Source: Roseovarius confluentis (lineage in GTDB: Bacteria > Pseudomonadota > Alphaproteobacteria > Rhodobacterales > Rhodobacteraceae). Taken from it: a stretch of 64,000 bases of DNA. The translations under genes were made by a program, and so were the position numbers. Location of the stretch: NCBI RefSeq assembly GCF_002917925.1, contig NZ_PPFE01000004.1, positions 248,001 through 312,000 of the forward strand, in the 5' to 3' direction. The first letter of the stretch is position 1. Every line of letters starts with the position of its first letter. The notes beneath the pieces are model-generated. The model had not been told where the DNA came from. It made no database searches and was given only the letters and a program-made list of their open reading frames with translations. Of the stretch, positions 1 to 7,943 are shown one piece after another.

Positions 1-880
1 GGCGCCCCAGCCGCCCGATGCGCAGCAACCGGATCGGATGCAGACAAGCCAGGCTATGGTGGCCTCGGACAATCCCGAGAACGTCACCGCTCCCGATGGT
101 CCGGCGGGCGAAACCGGGAGCCCTGATGAGGGGGCCGGTCGCCCGGCCGAGGAGACGGCAGAGGACAGCGGCGAGGACAGCAGCACGTCGGACATCGCCA
201 TGATTGCGCCCGACGCGCCCGAGGCCACCCCGCAACCGCCTGAAGGTACCGAGGATGCCGCGCCGGAGCCCGCCGAAGAGACCGCTGAGACCGAGGTGCC
301 GCCCGAGCCCGAGACTGCCACAACAGAGACCGACGAAGCTGCGCTGGCCCCGACGCCAGAGGCGCCGGAGAACGTGATCGCTGCGGACGATCCGGACCTG
401 GCGGCCTCGGCCGTCACCCGGTCGCTGCGTCCGCCAGCGACACGGCCCACGGCGGAACAGCTTGGGGTTCCGGACAATCCTCCGGCGCAGGCCAGCCGCA
501 CGCCTACCTACGAATCTCCCCTGACCGCCTACAAGCGCGACGGAACCGACCTCACGGCGCTCGGTCGTGTCGGCAATGCCAGCCCTGGTGATTTCGGTGG
601 TTCCGGGGGGCAGGGCAACGCGGGCACGACGAATTATGCCGGTCGGGTCTTGATGAAGCTCAATCGCGGGCCGCGGGTGGACAACCAGGCCACGGGCATG
701 GCGCGGGTCTATTTCCAGATCAACGCGGACGGGTCACTCGGCTGGATACGTATCCTCGACAGTTCCGGCTCGTCAGGAATTCGCAGCGCTGCTCAGGACC
801 AAGTGCGCAGTGCGGCGCCCTTTCCGCGCCCTCCGGGGGGGCAGCCGGAAAAGCTGGTTTTCGTCTATCGCAATCGTTGA
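1..880 (+). CDS. TonB-like energy transducer, C-terminal part (5' end outside window)
   Basis: The reading frame is open from base 2 to the TGA at 878-880, so the gene most likely begins upstream; an internal ATG lies at 38. About 130 residues rich in Pro, Glu, Ala and Thr form a low-complexity spacer, followed by a Gly/Asn-rich linker and a final domain of roughly 80 residues (from YAGRVLMKLN to VFVYRNR) with the beta-alpha-beta pattern of the TonB C-terminal domain. In that family the Pro-rich part spans the periplasm and the C-terminal domain contacts TonB-box receptors. ExbB and ExbD genes would be expected upstream but cannot be seen. A TolA-like role is the main alternative. Confidence 0.75.
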   Translation, partial: APQPPDAQQPDRMQTSQAMVASDNPENVTAPDGPAGETGSPDEGAGRPAEETAEDSGEDSSTSDIAMIAPDAPEATPQPPEGTEDAAPEPAEETAETEVPPEPETATTETDEAALAPTPEAPENVIAADDPDLAASAVTRSLRPPATRPTAEQLGVPDNPPAQASRTPTYESPLTAYKRDGTDLTALGRVGNASPGDFGGSGGQGNAGTTNYAGRVLMKLNRGPRVDNQATGMARVYFQINADGSLGWIRILDSSGSSGIRSAAQDQVRSAAPFPRPPGGQPEKLVFVYRNR

Positions 881-1054
881 ATGCAGGGGAGATCCGTTGC
901 ACCTGACGTCGAACACTTCGATCTGGCTCAGCAGCGTCCACATCGTGTCGGGCGTGTGGACTCGGAACACCCGGCGCTTGCGCAAGGGATCGCCGGCGAC
1001 GCGGGTGAGGTCGGTCAATTGATGCTCCGTGAAATGTGGATTCCAGCGTATTTT
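881..1054 (-). other. Intergenic stretch with a protein-like minus-strand frame, possible gene remnant
   Basis: On the minus strand a frame is open from just after a TAA at 1057-1055 down to 773. Its first ~55 residues look protein-like (RWNPHFTEHQLTDLTR, then RKRRVFRVHTPDTMW), but it then runs antisense through the end of the TonB-like gene. No good start codon or ribosome binding site precedes it, and an AT-rich patch lies at 1049-1082. It may be a decayed 5' fragment of a gene I do not recognise, or chance coding potential in GC-rich DNA. Nothing else is visible in 881-1134. Confidence 0.2.
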
Positions 1055-1134
1055 TTAGGGATACATTGTATATATAAATACCGTAAGGGCTCCGAAGGTC
1101 AGCCGTCCCGAGGTATTCAAGGCATGCCGATCCG

Positions 1135-1815
1135 TCAGGCCTTGGCAAAATTGACAATTGCCTCCACGAGGCAGTCCAAACTGTCGGTGTGCGGTGTGCC
1201 GGGGGGCAGCGCGTGGGCCATCAGCGAGAGTTCGGTGCAGGCGATCAGCAGGTGATCCGCACCGTCCGCGGTCATTCGCGCCGCAATATGCCCCAGCCTC
1301 GGAGCAAGCGTATCGAGCGCCTCGCCTGCCTTGACCGCGCGGATGATGGACAAAAGCGCGTCCTCGTCTTTGGCCCACCGAGGCTGGAGGTCGTAGGCTG
1401 CGAAGACGGTCTCGAAGACGCCTGTCTTGCGTGTGGCCGGGGACGCGAGCATGCCGACCGTTCGCGCACCCGCAGTGGCGAGATGCTCGGCGGTCAGGTC
1501 GATCATGTTCAGAAACGGCAGGCTGGTGGCGTGGGTCACCGCGACGGCGTAGTGATGGGCGGTGTTGCACGGCATCGCAAGCGCCTGCGCTCCGGCGCGT
1601 TCAAGATCCTGCGCCATGGACATCAGCACAGGCATTGGGTCGGCGCCGCCGCCCTCGATCAGTGCTTTTATCCGAGACGGAACCTGCGAGTTCTGGTGCA
1701 CGATCAGCGGAACATGGTCGGCGTCGTCCTGTGCCGGTACGGCGGCCAGAACCTTCTGCATGAGCAGGATGGTGGCCTCTGGCCCCATCCCGCCCAGTAT
1801 TCCGACCGGCTTCAT
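1135..1815 (-). CDS. Aspartate/glutamate racemase family protein
   Basis: The 226-residue product begins with GILGGMGPEAT and carries the two cysteines of the PLP-independent Asp/Glu racemase fold: C83 in MPCNTAHH and C193 in LIACTELSL. Family members remove and re-add the alpha proton of an acidic amino acid using this cysteine pair. It is the last gene of a minus-strand operon, 7 nt after cuyA, with no clear ribosome binding site, so translational coupling is likely. Because cysteate is the sulfonate analogue of aspartate, a cysteate racemase role is plausible from context; this is inference. A plain aspartate racemase is the conservative alternative. Confidence 0.85.
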   Translation of the reverse strand: MKPVGILGGMGPEATILLMQKVLAAVPAQDDADHVPLIVHQNSQVPSRIKALIEGGGADPMPVLMSMAQDLERAGAQALAMPCNTAHHYAVAVTHATSLPFLNMIDLTAEHLATAGARTVGMLASPATRKTGVFETVFAAYDLQPRWAKDEDALLSIIRAVKAGEALDTLAPRLGHIAARMTADGADHLLIACTELSLMAHALPPGTPHTDSLDCLVEAIVNFAKA

Positions 1816-1822
1816 CGCAGGG

Positions 1823-2827
1823 TTACTTCGGCACGTCGAAGCAATGGCTGTACCCGGTCAGGCCGATGGCTCCGCCGGTGTGCAGGAAGACGATGCGCTC
1901 GCCTTTCTTGAAATGCCCCTTGCGGCAGAGGTCGATGAGGCCCGCGGCGCCCTTGGCCGAATAGACCGGGTCGAGCAGGATCGCCTCGGTCCGGGCGAAG
2001 AGGTCGATGGCCTCCAGCGTGTCCTCCGCGGGGATGCCGTAGCCGGGGCCGACGTAGTCGGTGTTGGCGACCACGTCCTCGCGCGCAACGACGCCGGGAC
2101 AACCCAGTTTCTCGGCGGTCTTTACGGCGAGGTTGTAGACGTTTTCCTCTTGCTTGGGTTTGGGTGCGCGCACGCCGATACCCAAGAGCGGGATCTGCGC
2201 GTTCATCGCCTTGAGGCCGGTGATCAGGCCCGCCTGTGTGCCCGCCGAGCCGGTTGCGTGAACGATGTGGTCGACATCGAGGCCCATTGTGACGAACTGG
2301 TTCAGCATCTCGAAGGCGCAGTTGACGTAGCCCAGCGCGCCTGTCGCGTTGGAGCCGCCGCCGGGGATGGTGTAGACCTTTTTGCCCTCATCGCGAAATT
2401 TGTCGGCCACGGCTTCCATTTCGGCATTCATGTCGAGGTCGGGGCCGCGATGTTCCATCGTCGCGCCGTGCAGGTGATCGAGTAGGACGTTGCCGTTGTA
2501 CTTGTAGTTATCGTAATTGTAGCCGGTCCGGTCCTCGAGCAGGATATGGCAGGCAAGGCCAAGCTTTGCCGCCGCCGCCGCGGTCTGGCGGGCGTGGTTC
2601 GACTGGGTCGCGCCCTGGGTCATGACCATTTCGGCGCCTTGTTCCTGCGCTTCGGCCATCAGGAATTCCAGCTTGCGGGTCTTGTTGCCGCCCGTGGAGA
2701 GCCCCGTGCAGTCGTCCCGCTTGATCCAGATTTCGGGACCGCCCAGAGCCTCGCTGAGACGGGGCATGGGTTCGAGCGGGGTGGCGAGATGCGCGAGGCG
2801 CACTCGGGGGAACTTGGCGAGATTCAT
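1823..2827 (-). CDS. cuyA: L-cysteate sulfo-lyase / D-cysteine desulfhydrase family, PLP-dependent
   Basis: The 334-residue fold-type II PLP enzyme is related to ACC deaminase. The PLP lysine is K49 in [11 protein letters not shown], the SNH substrate-loop motif sits in [12 protein letters not shown], and a phosphate-binding loop is seen in [11 protein letters not shown]. From memory the sequence closely resembles roseobacter CuyA, which cleaves L-cysteate to pyruvate, sulfite and ammonium; the near homologue DcyD acts on D-cysteine. It starts 6 nt after the dehydrogenase gene and is followed 7 nt later by a racemase gene. That context favours the cysteate reaction. No sulfite exporter or sulfite dehydrogenase gene is adjacent. 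Confidence 0.82.
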   Translation of the reverse strand: MNLAKFPRVRLAHLATPLEPMPRLSEALGGPEIWIKRDDCTGLSTGGNKTRKLEFLMAEAQEQGAEMVMTQGATQSNHARQTAAAAAKLGLACHILLEDRTGYNYDNYKYNGNVLLDHLHGATMEHRGPDLDMNAEMEAVADKFRDEGKKVYTIPGGGSNATGALGYVNCAFEMLNQFVTMGLDVDHIVHATGSAGTQAGLITGLKAMNAQIPLLGIGVRAPKPKQEENVYNLAVKTAEKLGCPGVVAREDVVANTDYVGPGYGIPAEDTLEAIDLFARTEAILLDPVYSAKGAAGLIDLCRKGHFKKGERIVFLHTGGAIGLTGYSHCFDVPK

Positions 2828-2833
2828 GTAGTC

Positions 2834-4141
2834 CTATCCTTTGGAATTCGCGGTGAGTTTCGCAGGTCCGGCCAGTTTGTCCAGCCGGATATCGGCGGCC
2901 AGCGCGTGGCCTTCCATCCGTTCGGCGCGGCTGATGGCGGCGCTGGCACGGGCAAGGTCCTGCACGGCCTCGTCCGACACGGTCTGCCAGGTCACGGTTT
3001 TGAGGAACTTGTGCACCGAAAGCCCCCCGGTATAGCGGGCGGCACCGGACGTGGGCAGCACGTGATTGGTGCCCGACGCCTTGTCGCCGAAGCTGACGGT
3101 GGTGTTCGCGCCCAGGAAAAGCGAGCCGTAAGCGGTGAGCCGCTCGCGCCACCAGCCGAGGTCCTCGGCCATGACCTGAAGATGTTCGGGCGCCTTGGCA
3201 TCGGCGTAGTGCGCCATGTCCTCGGGCGTGTCGCAAAGCACGATTTCGGCCAGGTCGTCCCATGCCTGGCTGGCGGCGGCGCGGTTCGGGCCCGGAAGCG
3301 CGTCAATCAGCTCGGGCACGCGGGCCAGGACCGTGTCGGCCAGCATGCGGTCGGTGGTGGCAAGCCAGACGGGGCTGGTCGTCCCATGTTCGGCCTGGCT
3401 GACCAGATCGACGGCCACGACCTCGGCATCGGCGGTGTGATCGGCGAGGATGAGGCTGTCGGTTGGACCGGCGAACATGTCGATGCCGATGGGGCCGAAC
3501 AACTGGCGCTTGGCTTCGGCGACATACGCGTTGCCGGGACCGACAAGGATATCCGCGGCGGGTGCCCCGAACATGCCGAAGGCCATGGCGGCGATGCCCT
3601 GCACCCCGCCGATGCACAGGATGCGCGTGGCACCGGCAAGATGCATGGCGTAAAGCATCGCGTCGGGAATGCCCGCGTCACCGTTTGGAGGCGAGCAGGC
3701 GGTGATATCGGGCACGCCCGCCTCGCGGGCGGTTGCGATGGACATGAGCGCCGAGGCGATATGGGTGTAGCGTCCGCCGGGCACGTAGCATCCGGTGGCC
3801 TGCACGGGGATCTGTCGCTGTCCGGCGATCAGGCCGGGGCGCAGCTCGATCTGCATGTCCTGCGCGGTGGCGCGTTGCGCAGCGGCAAAGCGCGAGATGT
3901 TGTCGTGGGCCCAGCGGATGTGATCCCTGAGGTCTTGCGGGACGCGCGCGATGGCGGCCTCGATGGTGGCGGCGGGCACGGCGACCTCGCCGGTCCAGCC
4001 GTCAAGCTGGCGGGCATATTCCAAGGCTGTCTGGGCTCCGCCGGCCCTTAGCCGGCCGAGCATGACCTGAACGGTGTCCGCGATGTCGGCGGCGGTTTGG
4101 GGGGGCTGACCGGGGGCGGTCTTGAGATGGGTAAGGGGCAT
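2834..4141 (-). CDS. hpsN: HpsN-like sulfopropanediol 3-dehydrogenase (histidinol-dehydrogenase fold)
   Basis: The 435-residue NAD-dependent dehydrogenase has the HisD fold and keeps the catalytic Glu-His pair (APEHLQVM) and the likely zinc ligands (SQAEHG, the Asp in GDKASGTNHV, and the His in EGHALAADIRLDKL). The GDKASG and YTGGLSVHKFL segments differ from the true HisD at 29095-30399 and match HpsN-type enzymes, which oxidise a primary alcohol of dihydroxypropanesulfonate to a carboxylate in two steps. The start at 4141 has an AGGAG site about 7 nt upstream; an upstream TTG/ATG extension to 4192 is less likely. It leads an operon with cuyA and a racemase gene, so cysteinolate is an alternative substrate (inference). 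Confidence 0.8.
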   Translation of the reverse strand: MPLTHLKTAPGQPPQTAADIADTVQVMLGRLRAGGAQTALEYARQLDGWTGEVAVPAATIEAAIARVPQDLRDHIRWAHDNISRFAAAQRATAQDMQIELRPGLIAGQRQIPVQATGCYVPGGRYTHIASALMSIATAREAGVPDITACSPPNGDAGIPDAMLYAMHLAGATRILCIGGVQGIAAMAFGMFGAPAADILVGPGNAYVAEAKRQLFGPIGIDMFAGPTDSLILADHTADAEVVAVDLVSQAEHGTTSPVWLATTDRMLADTVLARVPELIDALPGPNRAAASQAWDDLAEIVLCDTPEDMAHYADAKAPEHLQVMAEDLGWWRERLTAYGSLFLGANTTVSFGDKASGTNHVLPTSGAARYTGGLSVHKFLKTVTWQTVSDEAVQDLARASAAISRAERMEGHALAADIRLDKLAGPAKLTANSKG

Positions 4142-4272
4142 GGCAAATCTCCTGTCCCTATCCCGATTGCGCCGATTGTAGCTTTCAAGCAAGGGTCGTG
4201 ATCCCTGCGCGCACCTGTTTTTCCAAGGCCGGAAGAGCGTTTTCGGAAAAGGCGAAACTGCGACCGGGGCAG

Positions 4273-4323
4273 AAGAATATTCGTACGAATATTCTTTGCC
4301 GCGAAAATTCGTACGAATTTTCG
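4273..4323. promoter_or_regulatory. Two near-identical palindromes, candidate regulator operators
   Basis: Two perfect dyads, 4273-4296 (24 bp) and 4302-4323 (22 bp), share the core ATTCGTACGAAT with centres 28 bp apart. They lie just past the stop codon of the M50 gene and 132 bp or more upstream of hpsN. A TACAAT hexamer on the minus strand at 4180-4175 could be the -10 of the hpsN promoter, which would place the dyads near -100 to -150, a position more typical of activator or looping sites. Hairpin termination of the M50 gene is less likely because there is no loop or T-run. No regulator gene is adjacent. Confidence 0.6.
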
Positions 4324-4325
4324 TG

Positions 4326-5039
4326 TCAGGCGGGACGGCCGCGCAGCATGGCGAAATGCTTTGGGATCGAAGGAATGAAGAACAACAGCCACCATCCCAT
4401 GCTGAACGCGATCAGCATTCCGGGGATCCACAGGATCGACAGCACGAGGCCGATACCGCCCGTCACCGCCATCGCAACTTGTTGTGGGGCAAGCCGCAGC
4501 ATCAGAAGATGCAACAGCTTGCCACCGTCCAGAGGCTGTACCGGAAAGAGGTTGAAGATGGCCAGAAAGCCGTTGATATGGGCGAAAAGACCGAGATACT
4601 CGGCGAACTGTGCCTGCGGCGAGGAGAGGATCAGCATCGGATCGGTGTAGCCCGATGCATTTGCGAAAACGCTGTCCCAAAGCGCATCCGAGGCCAACGA
4701 TGCCAGCGCCCAGAGGACGAGGTTCACGATCGGTCCCATCGCCACGATCAGTTCCTGCTGATGCGCCGTCGCCGAGCGGGCGCGTTCGCAGAAACCGCCG
4801 CCGCCATATAGCATGACCCGGCGGACCGGCACGCCCTGGACAACGCAGGCCCAGGCGTGGCCCATCTCGTGCAGGAAGATCGAGACCATGAGCATGGTGA
4901 CGGACGCCGCCGTCCACGCGATGTCACCGCTGCCCGTGTAGGCAAAGAAGGCCAGCAGCAAGAAGATCGAGCTGCCGATCTGAACCGGAACGCCGAAGGG
5001 ACCGCGAAATTCGAAAACGGGGTTGGTATCCTGGAACAA
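4326..5039 (-). CDS. M50 (site-2-protease-like) membrane metallopeptidase
   Basis: The product has the zinc-protease motif HEMGH in IFLHEMGHAW within a hydrophobic segment, and a later NLFPVQPLDGG motif supplies the usual third metal ligand (DG of LDG). Several membrane segments are visible. Family members cleave substrates within the membrane. I chose the TTG at 5039 (about 237 residues) because AGGAAG precedes it by about 6 nt; the frame extends to another TTG at 5096 without a ribosome binding site and with an unlikely Arg/Lys/Cys-rich leader. It is divergent from the sirtuin gene. The substrate is unknown. Confidence 0.82.
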   Translation of the reverse strand: MFQDTNPVFEFRGPFGVPVQIGSSIFLLLAFFAYTGSGDIAWTAASVTMLMVSIFLHEMGHAWACVVQGVPVRRVMLYGGGGFCERARSATAHQQELIVAMGPIVNLVLWALASLASDALWDSVFANASGYTDPMLILSSPQAQFAEYLGLFAHINGFLAIFNLFPVQPLDGGKLLHLLMLRLAPQQVAMAVTGGIGLVLSILWIPGMLIAFSMGWWLLFFIPSIPKHFAMLRGRPA

Positions 5040-5160
5040 AGTTTTCTTCCTTTTGCCGGTATCTGGCTGTCGTCGGCATGGGCTGCATGGTTTCAAAGGA
5101 GCTTGTAGAGGTTAATGTGAGCAGAACTGTGGCAGGCGGTGACGAGGTGATGGAATTGCC

Positions 5161-5853
5161 ATGACGAAGATTGTGATCCTGACCGGGGCCGGGATATCCG
5201 CCGAAAGCGGCCTGGGCACGTTCCGTGACGAGGACGGGCTCTGGGTGCAGCACCGGATCGAGGACGTGGCGACGCCGGAGGGGTTTGCGCGTAATCCCGC
5301 GCTGGTGCAGACATTTTACAATGCGCGAAGGGCGCAAGCCGCTGGCGCGCGGCCCAACCCGGCCCACAAGGCGCTGGCGCGGTTGGAGGCCGAGCATGAC
5401 GGCGAAGTGCTGGTGATCACGCAGAATGTCGATGGTCTGCACGAGGCCGCCGGAAGCCGTAACGTACTGCATATGCACGGTCAGCTGGACCAGGCGTTGT
5501 GCCACGCCTGTGGTCATCGCTGGCCCGCGCCTGACGAGATGCGCATCGAGGATGCCTGCCCCGAATGCGGGCGGTGCCAGACCCGGCCCGATGTCGTGTG
5601 GTTCGGCGAGATCCCTTATTGGATGGACCGGATCGACCCGGCGTTGGCCGAGGCGGATATCTTTGCCGCGATCGGAACCTCGGGCAACGTCTATCCGGCG
5701 GCGGCCTATGGTCAGCACGCACGGCGGATGGGCGCGCATACGGTGGAGCTGAACCTGGAGGTCTCCACTGCTTCGCGCGACTTTGATGAGCACCGCCGTG
5801 GACCGGCCAGCGAGGTTGTGCCGCTTTGGGTGGACGAGGTTCTGAACGGGTGA
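5161..5853 (+). CDS. cobB: NAD-dependent protein deacylase, Sir2/CobB family
   Basis: The 230-residue sirtuin has the NAD-binding motif GAGISAESGLGTFRD, TQNVDGLHE, catalytic H106 in HMHG, and four zinc cysteines (CHAC and CPECG). Y53 and R56 in FYNARR match the YxxR pair of class III sirtuins such as E. coli CobB, which admits succinyl or malonyl lysine, so desuccinylase as well as deacetylase activity is expected. The length is usual for bacterial short sirtuins. The gene is single and divergent from the M50 gene across 121 bp. Confidence 0.92.
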   Translation: MTKIVILTGAGISAESGLGTFRDEDGLWVQHRIEDVATPEGFARNPALVQTFYNARRAQAAGARPNPAHKALARLEAEHDGEVLVITQNVDGLHEAAGSRNVLHMHGQLDQALCHACGHRWPAPDEMRIEDACPECGRCQTRPDVVWFGEIPYWMDRIDPALAEADIFAAIGTSGNVYPAAAYGQHARRMGAHTVELNLEVSTASRDFDEHRRGPASEVVPLWVDEVLNG

Positions 5854-5918
5854 ACCGGCTCCGCCCGCTCGGCCCGATGTTGAATTGCAGGCGGGCGACA
5901 GGAGGCCGGGCGCTTCGG

Positions 5919-6518
5919 TCAGCCGCCGAGATGGCTGGAGAATTCCACCACGATCGGGTCGAAGCTGATGTTGCGGATTGACGTGTCGCCGTGGGGGTTC
6001 TGGTCGGTTGATATGTCGTCGCCCGTGGTGTCGCTGAGATAGGTGACCGCATTCAGATACCCCGGCAGATTGCGCTGGGTCAGGATAAGCCCGCCATCCT
6101 CGGCCGGACCGATGGTGGCACAGCCGATGGGCGCGCAGCCGGGTACGGACCGAAGGCGCGTGGTGGCGATGGGATCGGTGATGATACGGCTGACGAAGCG
6201 GGCCCCGTCGGAGGGTTGCCAGCGCCAGACCTCGGTGGGCGCGGTGCGGATCGACGTGGCGGTGCCGTCGCCGCCGTCTTCGCGAGCGGAGAAGATCACC
6301 GATGCGAAGACGGCCCGCCCGTTCCGTCCGATGGTCAGTTCGGTGCCCAGCGTCATGATCGGACCGTTGCCGTCGAAATCCCGGTCGGCGCCGGAACGGG
6401 CAACCGTTGGTACGATGTCGGCGGTCAGGTCGCGCAGGACGATGGTGCCTTCTTCGGCGAAAGCGGCGGGAATGGCGGTGGTAATTGCAATGAAAGTCAG
6501 TGTGAAAAGGCGTTTCAT
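5919..6518 (-). CDS. Secreted protein of unknown function
   Basis: The 199-residue product starts with a clear Sec signal peptide (MKRLFTLTFIAITTAIPAAFA, cleavage likely after AFA). The ATG at 6518 follows AGGAG by 8 nt; the longer frame upstream lacks such a site. The mature part is acidic and beta-rich in appearance, with two cysteines in GCAPIGCATIG that could form a disulfide. I do not recognise a family. It is monocistronic and convergent with the sirtuin gene. The function is unknown. Confidence 0.7.
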   Translation of the reverse strand: MKRLFTLTFIAITTAIPAAFAEEGTIVLRDLTADIVPTVARSGADRDFDGNGPIMTLGTELTIGRNGRAVFASVIFSAREDGGDGTATSIRTAPTEVWRWQPSDGARFVSRIITDPIATTRLRSVPGCAPIGCATIGPAEDGGLILTQRNLPGYLNAVTYLSDTTGDDISTDQNPHGDTSIRNISFDPIVVEFSSHLGG

Positions 6519-6636
6519 GGCAAAGGCTCCTTTGAAGGTTGATGGATATGTGTCGATCCGGACGGTGCCGGGGTTCAACCATGCTTTCCTTTCCGGCTCG
6601 CGCCGGGCAGGGTGGCGGCACGACAGGAGAGCGCAG

Positions 6637-7074
6637 ATGACAGGCCATATTGACCCCACGAAAGAGTGTTTCGCCCGATTCCGCGAGATGGAGAGGCCGG
6701 GCCCTGTGCATATGCTGAACCTCGTGAGGCTGCGGCAGGTCGCGGCCTACGAAGACGGGACGCAGGGGACGGGCGCCGAGGCCTATGCGGCCTATGGTCG
6801 GGAGAGTGCGCCGGTGCTGCGCGACTTGGGCGGACGGATCGTCTGGGCGGGCCAGCCGGAACTGATGCTGATCGGGCCGGCGGACCAGGCCTGGGACATC
6901 GCCTTCATCGCGGAGTATCCCAGCGTGTCCGCCTTTGTCGGCATCTTGCGCGACCCTGCATATCGCACGGCCGTGCGGCACAGGCAGGCGGCGGTGGCGG
7001 ACTCGCGACTGATCCGAATGCGCCCGGGTATTCCCGGCGCCGGGTTCGGGGACATGACGATGGTCGAGGGCTGA
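6637..7074 (+). CDS. DUF1330 family protein
   Basis: The 145-residue protein has a ferredoxin-like fold signature of DUF1330: the segment PVHMLNLVRLR followed by AYAAYGRESAPVLRDLGGRIVWAG and a conserved IAEYPSVSAFVGILRDPAY block. The start at 6637 has AGGAGA 6-8 nt upstream; the same frame is open much further 5' but that part is antisense to the secreted-protein gene. It sits 22 bp before the phosphatase gene, so the two are probably cotranscribed. The biochemical role of the family is not established. Confidence 0.8.
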   Translation: MTGHIDPTKECFARFREMERPGPVHMLNLVRLRQVAAYEDGTQGTGAEAYAAYGRESAPVLRDLGGRIVWAGQPELMLIGPADQAWDIAFIAEYPSVSAFVGILRDPAYRTAVRHRQAAVADSRLIRMRPGIPGAGFGDMTMVEG

Positions 7075-7096
7075 GGGTGTTGCAGGGCGAACGAGT

Positions 7097-7759
7097 ATGA
7101 AGCAGGCGGTCGTCTTTGACCTGGACGGGACGCTGATCGACAGCGCGCCGGACATTCATGCCGCAGCCAACACGGTGCTGGAGCGTCGGGATATCGCGCC
7201 TTTCACGCTGGCCGAGGCGCGCGGTTTCGTGGGCCACGGCGCGGCGGTATTCGTCGAACGTTGCCTGTCGGCGCGTGGATTGGCCGCGGACACGGTGTTG
7301 CAGGCGGAGGTCCTGGACGAGTTTCTGGCGCTATACGAGGGCGCCGTTCACCTTACGTTGCCATATCCAGGGGTGGTGGCTTGCCTTGACGCTTTGGCGG
7401 CCGAGGAGCTGGACCTGGCGGTCTGCACCAACAAGCCGGAAGGGCCAACCGCGGCGGTGCTGACGCATCTGGGACTGGACCGGCATTTCGGCGTGGTGGT
7501 CGGTGGCGATACTATGGCGGTGCGCAAACCCGACCCTGCGCCGCTGCTCGAGGTCATTGCGCGGGTCGGGGCAGCGAGAGTTGTTTTCGTGGGCGATAGC
7601 GAAGTCGATGCCGAAACCGCCGCGCGGGCCGAGGTGCCGTTCGCTCTATACACCGAGGGGTATCGCAGGACCTCGGCAGAGGAGTTGCCGCATGACGCGC
7701 GGTTTGATGCATTTGGTGACCTGCCCGCCATCGTGAGGCGGTTGCTGGCCGTAGGCTGA
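7097..7759 (+). CDS. gph: HAD-superfamily phosphatase, phosphoglycolate phosphatase type
   Basis: The 220-residue product shows HAD motif I (VVFDLDGTLIDS), motif II (VCTNKPEGPT), the motif III Lys in VRKPDPAPLLEV, and motif IV (FVGDSEVDAETA). Layout and length match Gph, which removes phosphate from 2-phosphoglycolate formed during DNA repair or oxygenation of RuBP. HAD family specificity is hard to read from motifs, so another small phosphate ester is possible. It follows the DUF1330 gene closely. Confidence 0.85.
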   Translation: MKQAVVFDLDGTLIDSAPDIHAAANTVLERRDIAPFTLAEARGFVGHGAAVFVERCLSARGLAADTVLQAEVLDEFLALYEGAVHLTLPYPGVVACLDALAAEELDLAVCTNKPEGPTAAVLTHLGLDRHFGVVVGGDTMAVRKPDPAPLLEVIARVGAARVVFVGDSEVDAETAARAEVPFALYTEGYRRTSAEELPHDARFDAFGDLPAIVRRLLAVG

Positions 7760-7943
7760 GCGCTTTCAATTCGTGGTGGCGCTGCTAGGCTGTGCCAAAG
7801 CGGGGCGCCCGAACAGAGCGAGCGGGGAAGATGCGAACACTGTCGAACACATCGCGTGTCGAAAACCTGCGCGGTTTTGTAGTCCTGTCGCGTTTTGCGA
7901 GTTCCCGGACCGGCACCGAGACTCGGGCCAAGGGGGCAGGGGC

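Noticed and set aside
4273..4323. Terminator of the M50 gene
   Set aside because: The dyads have no loop or T-run; two copies with a conserved core fit protein binding better.
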